Shown here one piece after another: positions 11,813 through 22,975 of a stretch of 64,000 nucleotides of DNA. Numbering within the stretch: the stretch's first letter is position 1; each line of letters starts with the position of its first letter. The translations under genes were made by a program, and so were the position numbers. Under the pieces are notes generated by a model. The model did no database searches, was not told the origin of the DNA, and saw only the letters and a program-made list of their open reading frames with translations. Origin of the DNA: Ichthyophis bannanicus (taxonomy: Eukaryota; Chordata; Amphibia; Gymnophiona; Ichthyophiidae); contig CM066033.1 of assembly GCA_033557465.1 (NCBI GenBank), positions 910,620,808 to 910,684,807 of the forward strand, read 5' to 3'.

Positions 11813-13760
11813 TTACACGTTGAGTGAAAAATATTTTCTCTTATTTGTCTTAAATAGTTTACCCTGAAGCTTCATTGCATGTCCCCTAGTCTTTCTATAT
11901 TCTGATAACATAAACAATTGAGCTACGTTTACCCGTTCCACTCTGTTCATTAATTTATAGACTTCTATCATATCTCCCCTCAGCCGTCTCTTTTCCAGGT
12001 AGAAGAGCCCTAACCTTTGTAGCCTCTCTTCATAGGAGTATCCTTCCATCCCCTTTACCATTTTGGTGGCTCTTCTCTGAACCTTTTCTAATAACGCTAT
12101 ATCCTTTTTAAGATATGGCAACCAGAATTGCACAGAATATTCAAGGTGCGGTCTCACCATGGAACGATATAGAGGCATTATAATATCTTTTGTTTTATTT
12201 TCCATTCCTTTCCTTATGATACCTAGCATTCTATTTGCTCTCTTGGCTGCCGCTGCACACTGGGCCGAGGGTTTTAACATGTTATCCACAATGACGCCTA
12301 AATCTTTTTCCTGGGTGGTGGTTCCTAATGAGGAACCTTGCATCGTGTAACCATAGTTTGGGTTGTTCTTCCCTAGGTGCATAACTTTGCACTTGTCCAC
12401 ATTAAATTTCTTCTGCCATTTTGATGCCCAGTCTTCCAATTTATCAAGATCCTCTTGCAGTTTTCCACAATCTTCATGGGTTTTAACAACTTTAAATAGT
12501 TTTGTGTCATCTGCAAATTTGATAACCTCACTCGTTATTCCCTTTTCCAGGTCATTTATGAATATGTCAAAAAGCAGCGGACCCAGCACAGAGCCCTGGG
12601 GTACACCACTATTCACCTTTCTCCATTGGGAAAATTGGCCATTTAGCCCTACCCTCTGCTTTCTATCTTTTAACCAGTTTCTGATCCACAATAGTACACT
12701 GCCTCCTACCCCATGACTTTTTAGTTTTGCCAAAAATCTCTGATGAGGGACCTTGTCAAAGGCTTTCTGAAAGTCCAGATACACTATTTCAACCAACTCA
12801 CCTTTGTCTTCCTGTTTATTCACACCTTCAAAAAAACATAACAAATTAGTAAGACAAGATCTTCCTTGTCTAAAGCCATGTTGGCTGTCTCCCATTAAGC
12901 CATGACTTGTCTACATGTTCAGCAATTTTGTTCTTTTATGATGGTTTCTACAATTTTTCCCGGTACTGACGTGAGGCTCATCGGTCTATAGTTGCCCGGA
13001 TCACCCCTGGAACCCTTTTTAAAAATTGGCGTTACGTTGGCCATCCTTCAATCTTCAGGTATTTCAGATGATTTTAATGATAGTTCACAGATTGCTAATA
13101 GCAGGTCTGCAATCTCATATTTCACTTCTTTCAACAACCTTGGATGTATATCATCTGGTCCAGGTGATTTGCTACTCTTCAGTTTATCAAATAGTTGTAA
13201 TACATCTTCCCAATGTATCGATATTTCCTTCAATTCTTCCGCACCTTTAAATACCACTTTAGTCATGGGTAACATCCCTACATCTTCCTCAGTAAAGACC
13301 GAATCAAAGAATTCATTCAGTCTCTCCGCTATCGCCTTGTCGCCTCTTAGTGCCCCTTTAACCCCTCTATCATCTAATGAACCAACTGACTGACTGACAG
13401 GTTTTTTGCTACAAATGTACTTGAAAAAGTCATTATTACGTGTTTTTGCTTCCACAGCAAGCTTTTTCTCAAATTCTTCCTTTGCCTGCCTTATCGATGC
13501 CTTGCCTTTAACTTGCCAGTGCTTGTGCTGTTTCCAGTTTACGTCATTTGGCTCTTTTTTTCATTTTCTGAAAGATGCTTTTTTGGCAACAGCCTCTCTG
13601 ACCTCACCTTTAAACCATGCTGGCAGTTTTTTGGACTGCCTTCTACTTTTTTTAAAGCGTGGAATACAGTCGGTCTGGGCTGCCAAGAGAGTATTTTTCA
13701 ACAACACCCAAGCTTGATATGTCTTTAATCTTTGCAACTACTCCTTTTAGTTTTTTCTTA
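11813..13760 (-). pseudogene. CR1-I ORF2, reverse transcriptase part
   Basis: Reading from 13760 down: a linker with PAWFKGEVREAV-like sequence in shifted frames; an intact stretch 13455-13048 with KSSKSPGPDDIHPRLLKE; then 12895-11813 with QHGFRQGRSCLTNL, VYLDFQKAFDKVPH, SGVPQGSVLGPLLF, the catalytic FADD (complement of 12506-12517), the HLGKNN block and the C-terminal RPHLEYSVQFWLPYL to RGDMIEVYKL region. This is the standard CR1/Jockey-group RT. Frameshifts near 12900-13050 and above 13455 break it. The endonuclease half lies at 22976-23858, beyond the SINE/DIRS insertion. Confidence 0.9.
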
Positions 13761-13890
13761 ACTGTTTTATTTATTTATTTATTTATTTACATTCTCTTAT
13801 ATACCGCGCTATTCTGCATCAGTGCGGTTTACATTGAACAAACTGAAATTACATTGAACAGGGCATTATAACTTGGAGTTCCTTATCATC

Positions 13891-14015
13891 ACTCCAGTCC
13901 AGTCCCTTTACTTCTGGGTTACGCAACCCTTCCAGCAGCTTGGAGGCTGAGCCCAACCTTTTTGGGGATGGAGCGGTATAAATACCACTGGGACCACCCA
14001 CCAACTCCAGTATTC
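13891..14015. repeat. DIRS-C left inverted terminal repeat (partner 22603-22722)
   Basis: About 120 bases, including GGAGCGGTATAAATACCACT, are reverse-complemented at 22603-22722 with few differences. The repeat contains a TATAAATA motif that could act as a TATA box, but this is only a sequence match. Confidence 0.85.
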
Positions 14016-14940
14016 TCAGCCTCCAAGCAGCTGGAGGGTTCCGTAAGCCTAGGGCTTACTGGAGTCTTCTCTTTTTAAATTTTGTTCTTTTTAAGTTCTT
14101 TAAGTTCTTTACTTTTTGATTTATTGATTTACTTATTTGCCTAGTTACCTTTGCGTTTTGCCCCTGTGCCTTTAAATTTTGCCTTCCTGCTCTCTCCCTC
14201 CCCCCTCCCCTCCCCCCCCCCCCACCCCTGGCCGGGCCGGGTATCGGAGGTGATTTCTGCCTGCAGCAGCGAGGAGGACCGGTCAGCTCTCCCCTCGCTG
14301 CTGATCCACCCGATTCCTGCACTCTCTCTAACCGCGGAGTCCTGCCCTGCCTCGCGCCGAAGCCCTCCTGGTGGCTGAGCGCTTGAGGCACGCCGCGACT
14401 GTGGTCCTCCTGCCGGTCCCGTCCCAGAGCGGAGGGACGCGGAGACGAGCTCTGGAGCCCCAATTTCGGCGCCTTTCAAGCAGCGGCGCTCAAGACGGAG
14501 CGGGGGAACGGCTTACAGCACCGGTCTGCGCTTCTTAAACAGAGCGGAAGCTGACTCGCGGTCCTCCGTTTAGGCTCCACGTGGTCGCGGCCTACCACGT
14601 GAAGCCAAAGGCCTGAGATGGCTGAGTCGGGTCTGAGCACCGCGGCAGAAGAAGCTCTCCAAACAGCAAGTACTAGCCTAATTGGCAGGATTTGTTTAAC
14701 TTTTCTTTAATTTGAATTTGAATTTAAGTTTAATTTAAGTTTAATTTTAAGTTTATTGCTATCTTGTTTCCCCCGGGATTTCTGTCCTTAGCTTGTGGAG
14801 GGGAGAGCACTTTGAAAGCCTTTTGTGCCCCCCCACTTTCTCCCGCAGCGGTATTGCACAGTTATTTTTTGTTTTTCCGGTACAGTTTATTGCTTAGGCC
14901 TGGGCGCTTAAGCATCTCTTTAGTAAGCCTCCTGGAGAGC
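14016..14940 (+). other. DIRS-C 5' leader
   Basis: No gene is supportable. It has a C-rich tract at 14198-14230, GC-rich sequence to about 14640, then AT-rich repeats of TTTAAGTTTAA type before the gag start. Antisense open frames over 14056-14479 are GC-rich shadows. Confidence 0.6.
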
Positions 14941-16453
14941 ATGACTGGCAAATCAAGGTGCCCATCCTGTGGCACGCGGAGGGGCACTTCCTCGGAAGCA
15001 GGAATCTGCAGAGGTTGTGCTGCAGTGGCTACCTCCGTGGAGCAAGAAATTAGCTTGTCCATGGCCCAGGTTTCTCAGGGGTCCGGGGACTCCCTGGAGG
15101 GGGAGGTAGGGTCCCAGTTACCGCCTGCTAATCGCTCAGAGGTACTCCCTCCCCCCTCTGTCCCTCCCCCCTCTTCCCTCCGGGGAGGGGGGGGTCGGAG
15201 ATCTCTTCTCCCCTGATTTCGTTCTCTTGCTCCACCAAGCCTATTGCATGCGCAAGCAGGGGCTTGGGGCAGGGGAAGCGGGCCCGCCAGCAGAAGGCAG
15301 GTTAGCCAGACCTATGAGGGCAAGCGGTCAGGATTCAGGGATACCGCTGAAGCGCTCCAGGCTAATGAGTGAAGAAATCCTCACATCCCTTTCCCAGGGC
15401 ACGCCAGAGGAGGAGTGCTCTGAAAAGGATTTAGAGGAGGAAGAGGAGGAGCTGGAAGAGGGGGAGATCCCGGAGGAGGACCATTCTCGCATAGTTAGAG
15501 TTTTTCGTCGAGAGGAGCTCCCTGCCCTAATCAATGAGTCCCTGAAAGCCCTCAACGTAGCCTCAGACACCCCAGCAGAGGATGAGACGTTGGAGGATCC
15601 CTTAATCCAGGCCATCAGGAGGTCCCAGAAAGTTTTCCCTGTCCACAGGGTGGTGCGTCAGATGATACAGGAGGAATGGGATCAACCAGAGTCAGGTTTG
15701 AGAGGGGTCCGAACCATGGCTCGCCTCTACCCTCTCCCAGAGTCAGACAAAGAGCTGCTGAAGTCCCCCAGGGTGGATGCGGCGGTATCAGCTGTTACTA
15801 AGAAGACGACTATCCCAGTTGAGGGCGCCACGGCCTTGAGAGATGCTCAAGACAGGAAGTTGGATACGCTCCTGAAACAAGCCTTTGATGTAAGCGCTCT
15901 CGCCTTGCAGGCCTCCGTGTCAGGAGCTTGGGTGGCTCGGGCCTGTTTAAGGTGGGCACAACAGATCCAGGCAGCAGAGGGCTCAACGGGCGAAACACAG
16001 GCCAACTCGGCTAGGGTGGAATCCGGAGCAGCCTACTTGGCCGATAGTCAGTATGACCTCATCAGAAGCCTAGCCAAGAACATGGCCTCGGTGGTGGCGG
16101 CTAGGCGTTATCTGTGGCTACGGAATTGGGCAGCTGATGCTTCCTCGAAGGCACGCCTGAGTCGATTTCCCTTTAAGGGGAAGCTGTTATTTGGAGAGGA
16201 TTTAGAGAAGTTAGTAAAGGACCTGGGTGAGTCTAAGGGAAGCAGGCTCCTGGAAGATAGACCAAAACAAGGGCGCTCCTTACCCCCAACTCGTACCCAG
16301 CCTAGGGACTCGCGGAGGTTTCGCCCAGCCAGGTCAAACCCTTTTCCCAGGGGCCGTTTTCCCTCGAAGGGACAAGGTTTCAGAGGGTTTCGAGGAGCAG
16401 GTCGAGGTTTTGGGGCATCCTCCTCCTCCTCGGGACCCAGAAAGCAACAATGA
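14941..16453 (+). pseudogene. DIRS-C Gag-like protein (one frameshift)
   Basis: The start MTGKSRCPSCGTRRG opens a Cys-pair motif (CPSCG, then GICRGCAA) also present at the start of DIRS-D Gag, suggesting a small zinc-binding fold. The frame breaks near 15200 in a run of G and C. From about 15220 it continues with an acidic region (EEEEELEEGEIPEEDHSR), conserved MIQEEWDQPESG, VDAAVSAVTKKTTIPVEG and KGKLLFGEDLEKLVKDLGES, and an Arg/Gly-rich basic C-terminus typical of nucleic-acid binding. It presumably packages element RNA. The family assignment rests on position and on similarity to DIRS-D. Confidence 0.78.
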
Positions 16454-16560
16454 GATGACGGGGTCCAGGAGGGAGGGGCGGCTGGTAGGCGGACGCTTGA
16501 GGCTGTTTCTTCCCGCCTGGTCCCGAGTCACGTCCGATCAATGGGTCCTAGAGGTGATCA

Positions 16561-19164
16561 GGCCATAATCTCATAATCTCCAAATCAGACCTCAACTTCC
16601 AGATTGTGGACTCTTCTAGCACAAACAGCCTGGACACCCTCTCTGTTGCTAACCAACAATGCTCCCTTACCCTGTTATATAGAACACCATCTACTTCTCC
16701 AGTTGACCTTCCAACCATCATTGACCTTGCAGCTAACACCCGCACTCCCAACAAACCAAATTGGATAATGGGTGATTTCAATCTCCCATCGCTACACCAA
16801 AACCACGCAAATGCGTTCCTTGATGCAATGGAAAACCTGGGTCTCAAACAAATCATAAATGAACCCACACATACAAAAGGGAACATTCTGGACATGGTTT
16901 TTGTGCCACATCCAGTCAAGGACAAAAGCCACAATCTGCCAACATCAGTCGTGGATGTACCCTGGTCCGACCACAAATTGATCATTATCCAGATTCCCAG
17001 CAACAATGACCAGCTGAACAGAAGCCAACCCACGAACATCACCTCTCGAACTTCCACTAGATGCTTCCGCCCCTTCGATAGAGAACTCATCCTTTCGGAG
17101 ACCCCATCACTCATCAACAAAACAACACCTGACCTTGATGAACTAATCTCTTGCTGGAATTCCAGCCTGCTTGCCATCTCACAACACCCAAACCCTAAAA
17201 ATACAGCAAGAGCGAAAAGAAGATCCTCCCCCTGGTTCTCTCCTGAGCTACGCGCTTCCCTCATGCAACTACGTAGACTCGAACGCCGATGGCGCCGATC
17301 ACGCTCACCGGAAGATCAGACCGCATACCTAACCCACCTTGCAATACATCGAGAAACAATCTCTACCAGAATGAGACAATATCACACTGACACCCTAAAG
17401 AGATCATTGAATAAACCTCGTGACCTCTTCAATTTGGTCAAATCCCTCTCAAAGGAACCATCACCCGAGCAACACATCAACATACACCCACAAGAATTCG
17501 CTGATTATCTCCAATCCAAGATTGTACAAACTAACAAGGTCTCAGCAGTCCAATATCAAGAACCGGCGGACCTCTCTCCACTTAACTTTTTTTCCACACC
17601 ATCCAATAAATGTATTGAGAACACCATAGCATCACTCAACACCTCCACTGCACAGACCGACCCATGTCCAGCTTTTTGGATCAAGGAGCTACGTGATGTG
17701 CTCAGTCCTGTCATCGCAAATATAATGAAACTCTCCTTTACAACAGGCTATTTTCCCACTTCACTCAAGCAGACTTCCATTAGGCCATTACTGAAAAACC
17801 CCAAACTGGACCCCCAAAGGGTTGACTCCTATCGACCAATAGCTAGCATCCCCATCTTAGCCAAAATAATTGAGAAAGAAGCACAACGGCAAATTCAAGA
17901 TCACATAGACTCTGTTGCTCCCTTAGATAACTGCCAACATGGGTTCAGAGAACATCATGGGGTTGAGACACTACTTACTGGCCTATTCAACAATATCATC
18001 ACAGGAATTGACAACATCCATCAAGGTTTTGTCCTCATTTTCCTAGACATCGCCGCGGCATTTGACTCCGTGAGTCACGAAATCCTCCTTGGAAGACTAA
18101 AAGAAAAGGGTGTCTGCAACAATGCACTAAAATGGTGTAAGTCTTATCTGGACGATAGATGGCAATATGTGAAGTCTGGATCAGAAGAGTCTAGCCACTT
18201 CCATCAAAAGCAAGGGGTACCTCAAGGATCCTCACTATCCTCCTTACTCTTCAATATCTACATGCAGCCCATATGCAATATCATAAGGTCATTCAACGTA
18301 AACTGCATGATATATGCAGATGACATTCTGTTATACATGCCTTTCTCCACAACCCACATGGACCTGACCCCACTCACAGATTGTTTCAATGCAGTTTCAA
18401 CATGGCTCCAGACACAGAACCTACGTATCCAGCATAAAAAAACAGAGGTCCTTTTCATCTCCAGAGACTCCAACTTTACGCCCCTGTCCCACGTCAGTGT
18501 CAAGGAAGCCGATTTGCAAACTAAAGATGCAATAAAATATTTGGGAGTTACCCTGGACCAACATCTAGACATGAAACGCCACATAAGCAGCGTAGTCAAA
18601 GCCATCTACTTCAAAATCCGCTCCCTCAAACACCTACGCTCCCTGCTGGACCCAGACGATTTCCGTACCATATATCAAGCGCTGATCCTGCCGCATTTTG
18701 ACTTTGCAAATGCCATCTTACAAGGTCTCCCCCAATCCACACTAACCCCCTTACAGTTGGCCATGAATGCCGCAGCTAGGGTCCTCTACGGTGCATCCAG
18801 AAACGACCACGTGACTCCTATTCTCAAACAACTGCACTGGCTACCAATTCACGGGAGAATCACCTTCAAATCCCTTTTATTAGCATTTAAGGCAATCAAA
18901 GGCACCTCATCCCTCTCACTCACGAATCTAATCCACATGGTCCCCCCCAACAGATCAAGAAGAACATCAGCTGTAAACTTGCTAGCTATACCAAAGGCTT
19001 CGACAAAGTCCAACACGAACACCACAAACAGGGCATTCAGTTTTTATGTCCCAAAATGCTGGAACACCCTACCCCCCAACATTAGAACCATTACCAATCT
19101 ATATCAGTTCAGGAAGGCTCTCAAAACATACCTTTTCTGCCAATACTTCCCAGACAGCAACTGA
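16561..19164 (+). CDS. L2-II endonuclease (partial) - reverse transcriptase, open frame
   Basis: 867 codons without a stop from the truncation point to 19164. Endonuclease C-terminal motifs: WIMGDFNLPS (about 16762-16793) and VPWSDHKLIIIQ (about 16957-16990). RT motifs: TSIRPLLKNPKLDP, SYRPIASIPILAKI, CQHGFREHHG, FLDIAAAFDSVSHE, GVPQGSSLSSLLFNIYMQP and the catalytic YADD at 18313-18324. The C-terminal region has LKQLHWLPIHGRI and NRAFSFYVPKCWNTLPPN. The RT domain looks complete with no damage I can see, which suggests recent insertion. The endonuclease N-terminus and any ORF1 are missing, so it is not autonomous. No native start codon is present. Confidence 0.9.
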   Translation, partial: GHNLIISKSDLNFQIVDSSSTNSLDTLSVANQQCSLTLLYRTPSTSPVDLPTIIDLAANTRTPNKPNWIMGDFNLPSLHQNHANAFLDAMENLGLKQIINEPTHTKGNILDMVFVPHPVKDKSHNLPTSVVDVPWSDHKLIIIQIPSNNDQLNRSQPTNITSRTSTRCFRPFDRELILSETPSLINKTTPDLDELISCWNSSLLAISQHPNPKNTARAKRRSSPWFSPELRASLMQLRRLERRWRRSRSPEDQTAYLTHLAIHRETISTRMRQYHTDTLKRSLNKPRDLFNLVKSLSKEPSPEQHINIHPQEFADYLQSKIVQTNKVSAVQYQEPADLSPLNFFSTPSNKCIENTIASLNTSTAQTDPCPAFWIKELRDVLSPVIANIMKLSFTTGYFPTSLKQTSIRPLLKNPKLDPQRVDSYRPIASIPILAKIIEKEAQRQIQDHIDSVAPLDNCQHGFREHHGVETLLTGLFNNIITGIDNIHQGFVLIFLDIAAAFDSVSHEILLGRLKEKGVCNNALKWCKSYLDDRWQYVKSGSEESSHFHQKQGVPQGSSLSSLLFNIYMQPICNIIRSFNVNCMIYADDILLYMPFSTTHMDLTPLTDCFNAVSTWLQTQNLRIQHKKTEVLFISRDSNFTPLSHVSVKEADLQTKDAIKYLGVTLDQHLDMKRHISSVVKAIYFKIRSLKHLRSLLDPDDFRTIYQALILPHFDFANAILQGLPQSTLTPLQLAMNAAARVLYGASRNDHVTPILKQLHWLPIHGRITFKSLLLAFKAIKGTSSLSLTNLIHMVPPNRSRRTSAVNLLAIPKASTKSNTNTTNRAFSFYVPKCWNTLPPNIRTITNLYQFRKALKTYLFCQYFPDSN

Positions 19165-19395
19165 ACTAGATATCCCCTCCAAGAAATGACCCAATCTAGA
19201 AATGCCCTCACACTGCAGTGTAGATAGATTATGTATATAGTTAACCCAGTTATCCAAGTTTGTACTCCTGTTCAATGTAAAACCTGACAGTTTGTCGTTA
19301 TGGTCGTTGTTGTTATGATGTAAACCGCGCTGATTCTAAATAGCGCGGTATATAAGAAACTGTAATAAATAAAATAATAAATAAATAAATAAATC
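16561..19395 (+). mobile_element. L2-II: 5'-truncated L2-clade LINE inserted in the DIRS-C RT gene
   Basis: It begins within the endonuclease domain at 16561 and ends with the L2 3' tail at 19320-19395, containing AGCGCGGTATATAAG and (AAAT)n. DIRS-C coding sequence continues in phase on both sides. The flanking identity is only 3-4 bases (TCA/ATCA). The tail is shared with SINE-I, SINE-II, L2-I and L2-III. Confidence 0.9.
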
Positions 19396-21031
19396 AGAGA
19401 AGGCTATGCTCTCGAATTTGCAAAACAAATACCTCCGGCCTTTGTTCAGTCTCCCTGTGGTTCTTCTACAAAGAGGGCGGCGATAGAGGCAACTCTCGCT
19501 CGCCTAATAGCGCTCGGAGCCGTGGTCCCAGTCCCACCAGACCAGTGCGGCTCGGGTCGGTACTCGATTTACTTCGTGGTACCAAAGAAGGAAGGGTCCT
19601 TTCGACCGATCCTGGATCTAAAACAGGTCAATCGCTGCCTCAGGGTTCCACATTTCCGGATGGAGACCCTGTGTTCAGTCATAGCAGCCGTGAGGGCCGG
19701 GGAATTCCCAACGTCCCTCGATTTGACAGAAGCCTACTTGCATATCCCGGTCAGGAAGTCCCATCAACTGTTCCTGAGATTCGCAGTACCAAGAGGCCAC
19801 TTTCAATTCCAGGCCCTACCCTTCGGCCTAGCTACGGCTCCCAGGACGTTCACCAAGGTAATGGTGGTAGTAGCGGCCTTCCTTCGGAAGGAGGGAATAT
19901 TAGTGCACCCTTACTTAGACGATTGGCTGATCCGGGCAAAGTCGGAAGAGGAAAGTCACTCGGTGACGTCCAGAGTGATCCAGGTTCTAGAGGAGTTGGG
20001 GTGGGTCATCAATCGTGCAAAGAGCAGGTTGACTCCCTCCCAGGAACTCGAGTACCTCGGGGCAAGATTCAACACCAACAGGGGCAGAGTATTCCTATCA
20101 CGAACAAGATCAAGGGAGCTAAGGCTTCTAGTCACGCAGTTCCTAGGCAGACGAAACCCCTCGGCGTGGCATTATCTTCAGGTTCTGGGAACAATGGCGA
20201 CTGCGATAGAGGTAGTACCATGGGCCAGGGCCCACATGCGGCCGTTGCAGCGGGCGCTATTACGTTGGTGGTCTCCCCAGCTTCTTCCTTTGTCACGCAG
20301 TTACCTTGCGCTCCGCGGACCAAACAGGCACTCCACTGGTGAAGGGACCCAAGGAATCTGGATCGCGGGATGCCCCTCGAACCTCCTCAGTGGTTATTAT
20401 TGACGACGGATGCCAGCCTGTCAGGCTGGGGAGCGCACTGCGAGGACCACTTCGTCCAGGGTCGCTGGACAGCGTTGGAATCGCAATGGCCCATAAACAG
20501 ACTGGAATTGAGGGCCGTCACCCTAGCGCTCAAGGCTCTCGAGACCTTAGTGCAAAAGAGAGCAATTCGCGTTCTCTCCGACAATGTCACCGCGGTGGCC
20601 TACATCAACCACCAGGGAGGCACCAGCAGCCCCGCCTTGGAGAAGGAGGCGGACCCTCTCTTCCAGTGGGCGGAGGTCCGGCTGCAAGCGCTTTCAGCTC
20701 AGCACGTGGCGGGCGCGGACAACGTCACGGCCGATTTCCTCAACAGGTGCAAGATAGACCACGGAGAGTGGGAACTGGAACAGGAGACCTTCAACCAAAT
20801 AGTGGCCCGATGGGGACTCCCGGTCATGGACCTCATGGCACGGTTCTTGTCAGCCAAGGTGGACAGATTCTTCAGTCGGCGGAAGGAAAGAATGTCCGAG
20901 GGCTTGGATGCCCTGTCCCAAAAGTGGCCTTCGGAAGGCCTTCTCTATGTATTTCCTCCTTGGGCTCTGATCGGAAAGGTCCTCCAGCGGGTAGAGTCCC
21001 ACCAAGGATTGGTAATCCTCATAGCCCCTGA

Positions 21032-22226
21032 TTGGCCTCGCCGCCCCTGGTATGCGGATCTGGTGAGGATGATCGCCGACCAACCTTGGCGGCTCCCTTG
21101 CCAAAGGGATCTGCTGAGACCAGGCCCGGTGCGGATGCCGCACGTGGATCAATTCTCGCTTACGGCCTGGCTATTGAAAGGGCGCGGCTCCTGAAACGAG
21201 GTTACTCAGGAGCAGTAATCTCGACGCTGTTGCATGCTAAGAAGCGCTCGACCTGTCTATCCTATGTAAGAGTTTGGCGCATCTTCGAAGCCTGGTGTGC
21301 GGAGCACCGGCGGAAACCCCTTTCAGCCTCAGTCCCGGAGGTTCTGGAATTCTTGCAGGCAGGATTTGACAAGGGTCTGGCGCACAGCTCCTTACGGGTC
21401 CAGCTGGCTGCCATCGCTTGCTATAGAGGCAAGGTCCGTGGCAAACCCCTAGGGGCCCACGCGGACGTCTCCAGGTTCCTAAGGGCGGTTAGACGACTAC
21501 GTCCTCAACGGAGGTCGATCATCCCCCTTGGGATCTTAACCTAGTGCTAAATGCCTTGATCGGGGATCCCTTCGAGCCATTAAAGAGGGCCTCCTTAAAG
21601 GATTTAACCCTAAAGACAGTTTTTCTGGTCGCCATCTGCTCGGCCAGGAGGGTTTCAGAATTACAGGCGCTGTCATCTCAGCCCCCCTTTCTGTCCTTTC
21701 TCAAGGACAAAGTGCTTCTGCGCACGGTCCCTTCCTTCTTGCCCAAAGTTATCTCTCCCTTTCATGTGAACCAGACAGTTACCCTCCCGGCCTTCTCGGC
21801 CGAGGGGCATGAAGGTAAGGATAGCAAACTTCGTCTCTTAGATGTCCAGAGGGCTCTGAAGCATTACCTCTCTCGCACAGCATCCTTCCGGACGTCCGAC
21901 CGACCATTCAGTTCGGAGGCCCGCACAAAGGGGAGGCGGCGGCCAAGGCATCTATCTCCAGGTGGATCAGAGAGGCGATTGCTTCCGCCTACATCCTGAA
22001 GGGGAAGCAGGTTCCAGTGAGTCTGCGAGCACACTCCACTCGGGCTCAGGCTACCTCTTGGGTGGAATTCAGCCTAGTTCCTCCGCTGGACATTTGTAGG
22101 GCAGCGACTTGGTCCTCTCTGCATACCTTCACCAAGCACTACAGGCTGGTCGTTCAGAGTTCAGCGGACGCTCGGTTTGGTCTAGCGGTTCTTCAGTCCG
22201 GTATGCCGGATCCCACCCAGGATTGA
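21032..22226 (+). pseudogene. DIRS-C tyrosine recombinase (broken)
   Basis: The frame overlaps the end of RNase H. The N-terminal core-binding part reads AKKRSTCLSYVRVWRIFEAWC near 21240-21300 and DKGLAHSSLRVQLAAIACYRG. Catalytic Arg I is in CSARRVSELQAL near 21637-21670. Box II has H-x-x-R in AHSTRAQATSW near 22030 and the Tyr in TKHYRL near 22135. Frameshifts occur near 21535 and between 21880 and 22010. It ends at TGA 22224-22226. The second-box wording (DICRAATWSSLHTF) is shared by all four DIRS copies here. Confidence 0.85.
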
Positions 22227-22240
22227 ACTGCTCGGGTACT

Positions 22241-22340
22241 TCCCAGAAGTAAAGGGACTGGACTGGAGTGACGATAAGGAAATAGTAATTAGATCTTACC
22301 TGCTAATTAGTGTTCCTGAAGGAACGACAGTCCAGTCTCT
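22241..22340. repeat. DIRS-C internal complementary region
   Basis: Bases 22241-22281 are the reverse complement of the left end (13879-13920), and 22282-22340 of the right end (22710-22769). The junction at about 22281 marks where the two ends would be brought together. Confidence 0.85.
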
Positions 22341-22602
22341 GATCCCACCCGGTTCCGGCGAACGATAAGGCCTATGGTTTATAGAAGAGCATCGGACCGA
22401 GCATAGGGCCGGTTCGGCATGAAGGAGTGCAGGAGAAAGCCGGCCCTGGCAGGCTCTGGTAACCCCCTCTGCCCGTTGCCATTCCTCCTCTCCTTTTCCT
22501 ATGCCATCCAAAAAAAAAATAAAATCGATTGTTTAATTTTCCTTTGAGGTATTATGTTATGTAGGTTGTTGTTGGAAGTTCGTTATGTCTGCTTTTTCAG
22601 TC

Positions 22603-22769
22603 GAATACTGGAGTTGGTGGGTGGTCCCAGTGGTATTTATACCGCTCCATCCCCAAAAAGGTTGGGCTCAGCCTCCAAGCTGCTGGAAGGGTTGCGTAAC
22701 ACAGAAGTAAAGGGACTGGACTGTCGTTCCTTCAGGAACACTAATTAGCAGGTAAGATCTAATTACTAT
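22603..22769. repeat. DIRS-C right inverted terminal repeat plus extension
   Basis: 22603-22722 pairs with 13891-14015. The last ~27 bases (from AATTAGCAGGTAAG to TACTAT) are beyond the inverted part and are matched only by the internal complementary region. Confidence 0.82.
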
Positions 22770-22975
22770 ATAGCCCATGTTCCCTGTAAAATAGTTATGG
22801 AGGGTTAAGTGGCTTGCCCAAGACCACAAGGAGCACCTGTGGGACTAGAAACCCCAGTCCTTCCGGCCCAAGGTTGCTGTCCTCTAGTGGGATTTGAACC
22901 CCTGACCTTCTGGCCTGAAGTACCTTGCCCCAACCACTAGGCCACTCCTCCACTCCTTTTATTTTTCTCATTTTA

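Larger units (their letters stand above)
16454..21194 (+). pseudogene. DIRS-C reverse transcriptase-RNase H, split by L2-II
   Basis: The frame starts before L2-II (REGRLVGGRLRLFLPAW...SDQWVLEVI) and resumes at 19396 with REGYALEFAKQIPP, so the insertion lies in the coding region. RT motifs: VPKKEGSFRPILDLK, TSLDLTEAYLHIP, LPFGLATAPRTFTK and the catalytic YLDD at 19912-19923. A frame change near 20310 precedes the RNase H, which has TTDASLSGWGAH at about 20400, INRLELRAV and SDNVTAVAYINHQGG. The C-terminal block ends SLTAWLLKGRGS at 21192-21194. Catalytic residues are kept; only the frameshift and the L2 disable it. Confidence 0.88.
13879..22769 (+). mobile_element. DIRS-C: DIRS-type retrotransposon inside SINE-I, itself split by L2-II
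   Basis: Borders come from complementarity between the internal region (22241-22340) and both ends: left TTCCTTATCATCACTCCAG, right ending AATTACTAT. SINE sequence is continuous across the two borders, with no duplication. It contains a gag-like frame (14941-16453), RT/RNase H (16454-21194, interrupted by L2-II) and tyrosine recombinase (to 22226). Element sequence without L2-II is about 6.1 kb. It shares layout and protein similarity with DIRS-D and is more distant from DIRS-A/B. Confidence 0.92.
13759..22951 (-). mobile_element. SINE-I: tRNA-headed MIR/CORE-like SINE with L2 tail, split by DIRS-C
   Basis: Read on the - strand. The head at 22951-22880 has a box A (GGCCTAGTGGTTGGGGCA) and a box B (GGGGTTCAAATCCC), both RNA polymerase III promoter elements. 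A MIR/CORE-like segment follows (complement of 22800-22835, GGTTAAGTGGCTTGCCCAAG). After the DIRS-C insertion (13879-22769) it continues with a 3' tail (13878-13759) nearly identical to the L2 3' end, with (AAAT)n repeats. Flanks at 22952-22969 and 13740-13757 are near-identical 18-mers starting ACTCCTTTTA, a target duplication within CR1-I. The tail likely recruits the L2 reverse transcriptase. Confidence 0.82.

Noticed and set aside
19545..20342. 265-codon sense frame overlapping the DIRS-C RT
   Set aside because: A shadow frame of the RT gene, which carries YLDD and other motifs in the neighbouring frame.
22770..22951. A functional tRNA gene
   Set aside because: Box A and box B are present, but the cloverleaf is not kept and a MIR-like core follows, so it is a SINE head.
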